In this document: positions 35,214 to 38,258 of the stretch, one piece after another
How the letters are laid out: the number at the start of each line of letters is the position of its first letter
How positions within the stretch are numbered: position 1 is the first letter of the stretch
Assembly: GCA_029287235.1 (NCBI GenBank)
Contig: JARFRM010000137.1
Span: forward strand, 1-38,258
DNA: 38,258 bases
Direction: 5' to 3'
Source: Thermoanaerobaculales bacterium
GTDB lineage: Bacteria > Acidobacteriota > Thermoanaerobaculia > Thermoanaerobaculales > Sulfomarinibacteraceae
Translations under genes and position numbers: made by a program
Notes under the pieces: generated by a model
What the model was told of the DNA's origin: nothing
What the model saw: the letters and a program-made list of their open reading frames with translations, nothing else
Database searches by the model: none

Positions 35214-35545
35214 CTAACTCCCCTCCCTCGATGACGGACCTGCAAAGTCGGACATTTTTCCCGCAGATCACGCAGATTGACGCAGATGACGTCGCAACAT
35301 CCCAAGTCAGCCTACAGATCACACGGATGAACACGGATTACATCGCATGGATCCATCGCAATCTAAACCCATCGCACATCGCAGGGCACCAACAGGCAGG
35401 GGGACAAACGACTAACTCCCCTCCCTCGATGACGGACCTGCAAAGCCGGACAGCTTGCCCGCAGATCACGCAGATTGACGCAGATGACGTCGCATGGATC
35501 CATTGCAATTTATACCCATCGCAGGGGGCCCTGAGAATCGGACGG
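35084..35545. repeat. Repeat island 10 (left half, ten CATCGCA)
   Basis: CATCGCA occurs at 35085, 35120, 35128, 35172, 35179, 35341, 35354, 35370, 35377 and 35517, with no TGCGATG. Between them lie CCCACAGATCACACGGATG- and CCGCAGATCACGCAGATTG-type units. It runs from inside the ATPase reading frame to just before the GxxExxY start. The matching inverted half follows that gene at 36030. The region between the ATPase stop and the GxxExxY start (35214-35549) holds only these repeats. Confidence 0.85.
35203..35526. repeat. Direct duplication, second copy missing whole CATCGCA-bounded modules
   Basis: Copy 1 starts at 35203 and copy 2 at 35401, both with GGGACAAAYGACTAACTCCC. They match closely through GCAGATGACGTCGCA (35296 and 35494). 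Copy 1 then has 51 bases (35297-35347, ending CATCGCA) that copy 2 lacks, after which both continue TGGATCCAT. Copy 1 also has one extra CATCGCA (35377-35383). Both differences begin and end at the TCGCA word. Confidence 0.85.
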
Positions 35546-35549
35546 GAAG

Positions 35550-36029
35550 ATGACTGAACAGTACCCCTTCCAGGACGAGACCTACCGAATACTCGGGGCG
35601 TGCTTCGAGGTCTACAACGAAATGGGATGTGGCTTTCTCGAGCCTGTCTATCAAGAATGCCTTGAAATCGAACTCAAGGCCCAACGCATTCCCTTCGCAA
35701 GCCAACCGGTTTTGGATCTTGATTACAAGGGATCACGGCTTCAAAAAAAGTACCAGCCGGATTTCTCCTGTTTTAATTCTGTTCTTGTCGAGATCAAGGC
35801 AGTTTCGCGACTCACCAGCGAACACCGTGCCCAAACACTGAACTATCTCAACGCATCCAGCCTCCAAGTCGGTTTGCTTGTCAATTTTGGTCACTATCCC
35901 AAACTCGAGTACGTTCGAATCGTCAACCAGGGTCGTGGAAGGCTGCGCCCTCCCTTCGATGAGTCAGAAAATGCCGAAGTCGTTTCAAAGCACCAGCTCG
36001 ATGAAGCACTCGAGGTCGATTCCTCATGA
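35550..36029 (+). CDS. GxxExxY family protein (PD-(D/E)XK nuclease-like, function unknown)
   Basis: The 159-residue protein carries the name-giving motif G28-F-L-E31-P-V-Y34 in GCGFLEPVYQECLEIELKAQ. A PD-(D/E)XK-like core follows: Pro70-Asp71 in YQPDFSC and Glu81-Ile-Lys83 in VLVEIKAV. RLTSEHRAQTLNYLNASSLQVGLLVNFG is the typical C-terminal block. All presumed catalytic residues are intact. The family (TIGR04256, PDDEXK_3) is widespread but has no established role. GGGAAG lies just before ATG 35550. A 30-residue tail after LEYVRIVNQ is less conserved. It sits in the middle of a repeat island between an ABC ATPase and its permease, and its base composition is visibly lower in GC than its neighbours, suggesting transfer. 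Confidence 0.92.
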   Translation: MTEQYPFQDETYRILGACFEVYNEMGCGFLEPVYQECLEIELKAQRIPFASQPVLDLDYKGSRLQKKYQPDFSCFNSVLVEIKAVSRLTSEHRAQTLNYLNASSLQVGLLVNFGHYPKLEYVRIVNQGRGRLRPPFDESENAEVVSKHQLDEALEVDSS

Positions 36030-36129
36030 TCTGCGATGGAATCTGCGTCAATCTGCGTGATCTGCGGGCAACCTGCGATGGTGCGATGAAATCTGTGTCT
36101 ATCCGTGTGATCTGTTGGCTGATGCGATG
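36030..36129. repeat. Repeat island 11 (right half, four TGCGATG)
   Basis: TGCGATG occurs at 36032, 36074, 36082 and 36123. Between them are inverted units (ATCTGCGTCAATCTGCGTG and ATCTGTGTCTATCCGTGTG types, each ending in GGGC or TTGGC). The second unit is nearly the same as the one at 34153-34200. The ATG of the last TGCGATG is the permease start codon. Confidence 0.85.
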
Positions 36130-37308
36130 AGAGACGTCCTGTTCCTGGCATGGCGGTACCTGGCGCACAACCGGGTGAAGACAGTGGTGCTGGTGGGTTC
36201 GATCATGCTGATCGTGTATCTCCCCGTTGCGCTGCGGGTACTGGTGACCCAGAGCGCTACCGAGTTGACCTCGCGGGCGGAGGCGACTCCGTTGTTGGTG
36301 GGGGCGAAGGGGAGTCCGCTGGAGCTGGCGCTGAGTTCGCTCTATTTTTCGGCCGACACCCCTGAGCTGACAACCCACGCCGAGGCGTCTCGGATCGCCG
36401 CCACCAACTATGCGACCTCCATCCCGCTTTACGTCCGGTTCAAAGCAAGATCACAGCCCATCGTCGGCACGACCCTCGACTATTTCGATTTCCGCTCTCT
36501 GCGTTTTGCCGAGGGCCGCAACATGACCATGCTCGGTGAGTGCGTCCTCGGATCCCGCGCCGCCGAGATCCTCGAGGCCGGCGTCGGTGGGTCGGTGGTC
36601 TCCTCACCCGAGAGTGTCTTCGACATCGCCGGGGTCTATCCCCTCAAAATGCACGTGGTCGGCGTGCTTGAACCCACCTTCACCGCCGATGACGAGGCCG
36701 TCTTTGTCGATCTCAAGACCGCGTGGATCGTCCAGGGCCTGGTCCACGGCCACCAGGACATGGCCGCGCCCGAGGCGGCGCCGGGGGTGCTCGCCCGTGA
36801 GGGCGACACCATCATCGCCAACGCCTCCGTCGTCCAATACACGGAGATCACCCCCGACAACATCGATTCCTTCCACTTCCACGGCTCGTTGGACGACTAC
36901 CCCATCTCGGCGGTGATCGCGGTGCCGCACGATCAGAAGTCGGGGACCATCCTCATGGGGCGTTACGAAGCCCCCGACGAGCCCATGCAGATCCTCAAGC
37001 CGACCACCGTCATCGACGAACTCCTCGGCACCATCTTCACCGTCCAGAACTTCGTCGTCGCCGGGATGCTGCTCGTCGGCTTCGCGGCTCTCGCCACCGC
37101 CTCGCTGGTCTTCATCCTCTCGCTGCGGCTGCGCCAGCGCGAGATCGAGACCATGGCCCGAATCGGCGGCTCGAGACTCCGGGTCGCCGGCGTACTCGTC
37201 ACCGAGGTCGCCGTGGTGATCGGAATGAGCATTGTCCTGGCCGGGATTTTGACCTTGCTCACCGCGCGTTTCGCGCCCGCCGTGGTGCGGGTACTGCTGC
37301 TTCAATGA
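36127..37308 (+). CDS. FtsX-type ABC permease of a metal-linked operon
   Basis: The 393-residue permease starts at ATG 36127 (MRDVLFLAWRYLAHNRVKTVVLVGSIMLIVYLPVALRVL). It has TM1 near residues 18-40, a periplasmic domain of about 240 residues and three C-terminal TMs (FVVAGMLLVGFAALATASLVFIL, coupling region LRLRQREIETMARIGGSRLRVAGVLVTEV, then two more helices). The periplasmic part contains a His-bearing stretch, DSFHFHGSLDDYPISAVIAVPHDQKSG, possibly metal-related. No ribosome site precedes the ATG because the repeat island reaches the start codon. The natural partners are the ATPase at 34419, now 900 bases away, and the metal-binding lipoprotein 17 bases downstream. Confidence 0.9.
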   Translation: MRDVLFLAWRYLAHNRVKTVVLVGSIMLIVYLPVALRVLVTQSATELTSRAEATPLLVGAKGSPLELALSSLYFSADTPELTTHAEASRIAATNYATSIPLYVRFKARSQPIVGTTLDYFDFRSLRFAEGRNMTMLGECVLGSRAAEILEAGVGGSVVSSPESVFDIAGVYPLKMHVVGVLEPTFTADDEAVFVDLKTAWIVQGLVHGHQDMAAPEAAPGVLAREGDTIIANASVVQYTEITPDNIDSFHFHGSLDDYPISAVIAVPHDQKSGTILMGRYEAPDEPMQILKPTTVIDELLGTIFTVQNFVVAGMLLVGFAALATASLVFILSLRLRQREIETMARIGGSRLRVAGVLVTEVAVVIGMSIVLAGILTLLTARFAPAVVRVLLLQ

Positions 37309-37325
37309 CCCAAAGGAGACCAGCC

Positions 37326-38258
37326 ATGCGTCTCGCATCCTCGTTCGCCTTCATTCTTCTGCTCATCATTGCGGCCTGCGGCGGGAACGGACCCGAACCG
37401 ACAGCACCGATCGCCGAGGAAGCTCCCGATCGTCTGCTCGTCTACACCGTGAGCTATCCCCTCGCTTATTTCGCCGAACGCCTCGGAGGCGCCGAAGTCG
37501 AGGTGGTCTTCCCGGCACCGCCCGATGAGGATCCTGCCTTCTGGTCACCCGATGCCGAGACCATTGCGGCGTACCAGAACGCCGACCTCATCCTGCTCAA
37601 CGGCGCGGGATACGCCAAGTGGGTCGAACGTGCAACCCTTCCCTCTTCAAGGCTCGTTGACACCACCGCAAATGCTGCTGATCGATTGCTCGAGCTCAGC
37701 GGTACGGTTACCCACAGCCACGGCCCCGAGGGCGAGCACGAGCACCAGGGATGGGCGTTCACCACCTGGCTCGACCCGACCCTGGCGATCGAACAGGCTC
37801 GCGCGGTGGCGGCGGCGCTCCGATCTCGCCTCCCGGAATCAGACGCCGGCATTGCGGAGCGACTGGTTGCCCTCGAGGACGATCTGACGGCGCTGGATGC
37901 CCGTTTCGCCGCGGCGGCAGAGAGCATCGGGGAAGAACCACTGCTCTTCTCCCACCCCGTCTATCAGTACTTCATCCATCGCGACCACTTGCCCGGTCAC
38001 GAGATCCACGGGGAGCCCGACGTGGAGCCCGACGGGAAGATGTCGTCCGAACGCGGTCACATCCTCGACCACGATGCCGCGCGGGGGATGCTGTGGGAGG
38101 GAGTCCCGATGGACGCCACCGTCGCCGCTCTCGACGACCGCGAGATCTCGAGCGTCGTCGTCTCCCCCTGCGCCAACACCCCCGCCCAGGTCGATTGGCT
38201 GACCGTGATGAACGCCAACGCAGAGGCTCTGGAGACCATCGCTGCAGCCCACAGATCA
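37326..38258 (+). CDS. ZnuA/TroA-like metal-binding lipoprotein (3' end cut by window)
   Basis: The 311 residues visible begin with a lipoprotein signal (lipobox IAAC, Cys18) after a good AAAGGAG ribosome site. The family is that of zinc/manganese ABC substrate-binding proteins: VYTVSYPLAYFAERLGGAEVEVVFPAPPDEDPAFWSPDAETIAAYQNADLILLNGAGYAKWV is the first lobe. A His-rich loop follows, HSHGPEGEHEH (His130, 132, 138, 140), then GWAFTTWLDPTLAIEQARAVAAAL. Periplasmic Zn2+ binding is likely. Canonical ZnuA works with a ZnuB-type permease, but here the partner is FtsX-type. The frame has no stop in the window, and its last 11 bases (CCCACAGATCA) are the start of the repeat family, so the native C-terminus is probably just before the end. 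Confidence 0.88.
   Translation, partial: MRLASSFAFILLLIIAACGGNGPEPTAPIAEEAPDRLLVYTVSYPLAYFAERLGGAEVEVVFPAPPDEDPAFWSPDAETIAAYQNADLILLNGAGYAKWVERATLPSSRLVDTTANAADRLLELSGTVTHSHGPEGEHEHQGWAFTTWLDPTLAIEQARAVAAALRSRLPESDAGIAERLVALEDDLTALDARFAAAAESIGEEPLLFSHPVYQYFIHRDHLPGHEIHGEPDVEPDGKMSSERGHILDHDAARGMLWEGVPMDATVAALDDREISSVVVSPCANTPAQVDWLTVMNANAEALETIAAAHRS

Larger units (their letters stand above)
35084..36129. mobile_element. Candidate element: GxxExxY gene bracketed by inverted repeat arrays
   Basis: The GxxExxY gene has ten CATCGCA-oriented motifs to its left and four TGCGATG-oriented motifs to its right, none reversed. The outer modules (CCCACAGATCACAC.. and ATCTGTGTGATCTG..GGC types) are inverted copies of each other. 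The block separates an ATPase gene from its permease gene, replacing the ATPase stop and supplying the permease ATG. This resembles an inserted element with complex inverted ends. No target-site duplication could be defined and mobility is unproven. Confidence 0.4.

Noticed and set aside
35214-35547. 115-residue ORF at 35210-35557
   Set aside because: It is made only of repeat modules, including the duplicated block, and overlaps the GxxExxY start.

Overview
The window comes from a GC-rich Gram-negative-type bacterium. It encodes outer-membrane proteins, a TolC/adaptor/RND efflux set, a LolA-like periplasmic protein, MacB/LolCDE-type ABC systems and an adenosylcobalamin-dependent (class II) ribonucleotide reductase. 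The large Asp-box (BNR/VPS10-like) secreted protein with NrdJ and the repeat-filled intergenic DNA recalls uncultured Acidobacteriota or similar phyla. That is an impression only: the window has no rRNA or other strong phylogenetic marker.

Layout. 719-4003 is a secreted Asp-box propeller protein with a good terminator. 4082-4804 is a two-gene operon (membrane protein plus XRE regulator) behind a promoter bracketed by a perfect inverted repeat. Then come msrA (4919-5389), a small membrane protein (5741-6118, minus) and a MATE transporter (6274-7710). 7840-14064 reads as one unit: TetR regulator, LolA-like protein, two FtsX-type permeases, an ATPase and an outer-membrane barrel. 14084-20530 is a second TetR-headed unit: TetR, TolC, lipoprotein adaptor and RND pump. 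21023-23201 holds a zinc-ribbon protein, a GFA-family enzyme and rhaD. 23783-28423 (minus) is a MacA-like adaptor, two MacB-type permeases and an ATPase. 28722-29735 is a threonine-dehydrogenase-like epimerase. 30082-33591 is nrdJ with a promoter covered by NrdR boxes. 34419 to the window end is an ABC/metal-binding-protein cluster, split by a GxxExxY gene lying inside a repeat island.

The most unusual part of the window is its intergenic DNA. About ten gaps are filled by modular repeat islands built from a few recurring modules. These include one whose two strands read like 'CCCACAGATCACAC..' and 'ATCTGTGGGC', one like 'CTTTGCG..GTTTCAA', and a palindromic 'GGCAGGCAGGATGCC' pair. The modules are punctuated by the heptamer CATCGCA or its complement TGCGATG. 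In each island with both orientations, CATCGCA-oriented modules lie on the left and TGCGATG-oriented modules on the right, so each island is a nested inverted repeat. One island has the GxxExxY gene (a PD-(D/E)XK nuclease-like family of unknown role) at its centre, between two genes of an ABC operon. A pair of direct copies in that island differs by clean loss of whole CATCGCA-bounded modules. I propose, as inference only, that this is a module-shuffling mobile repeat system and that GxxExxY proteins may belong to it. Several genes have had their start or stop regions replaced by these repeats.
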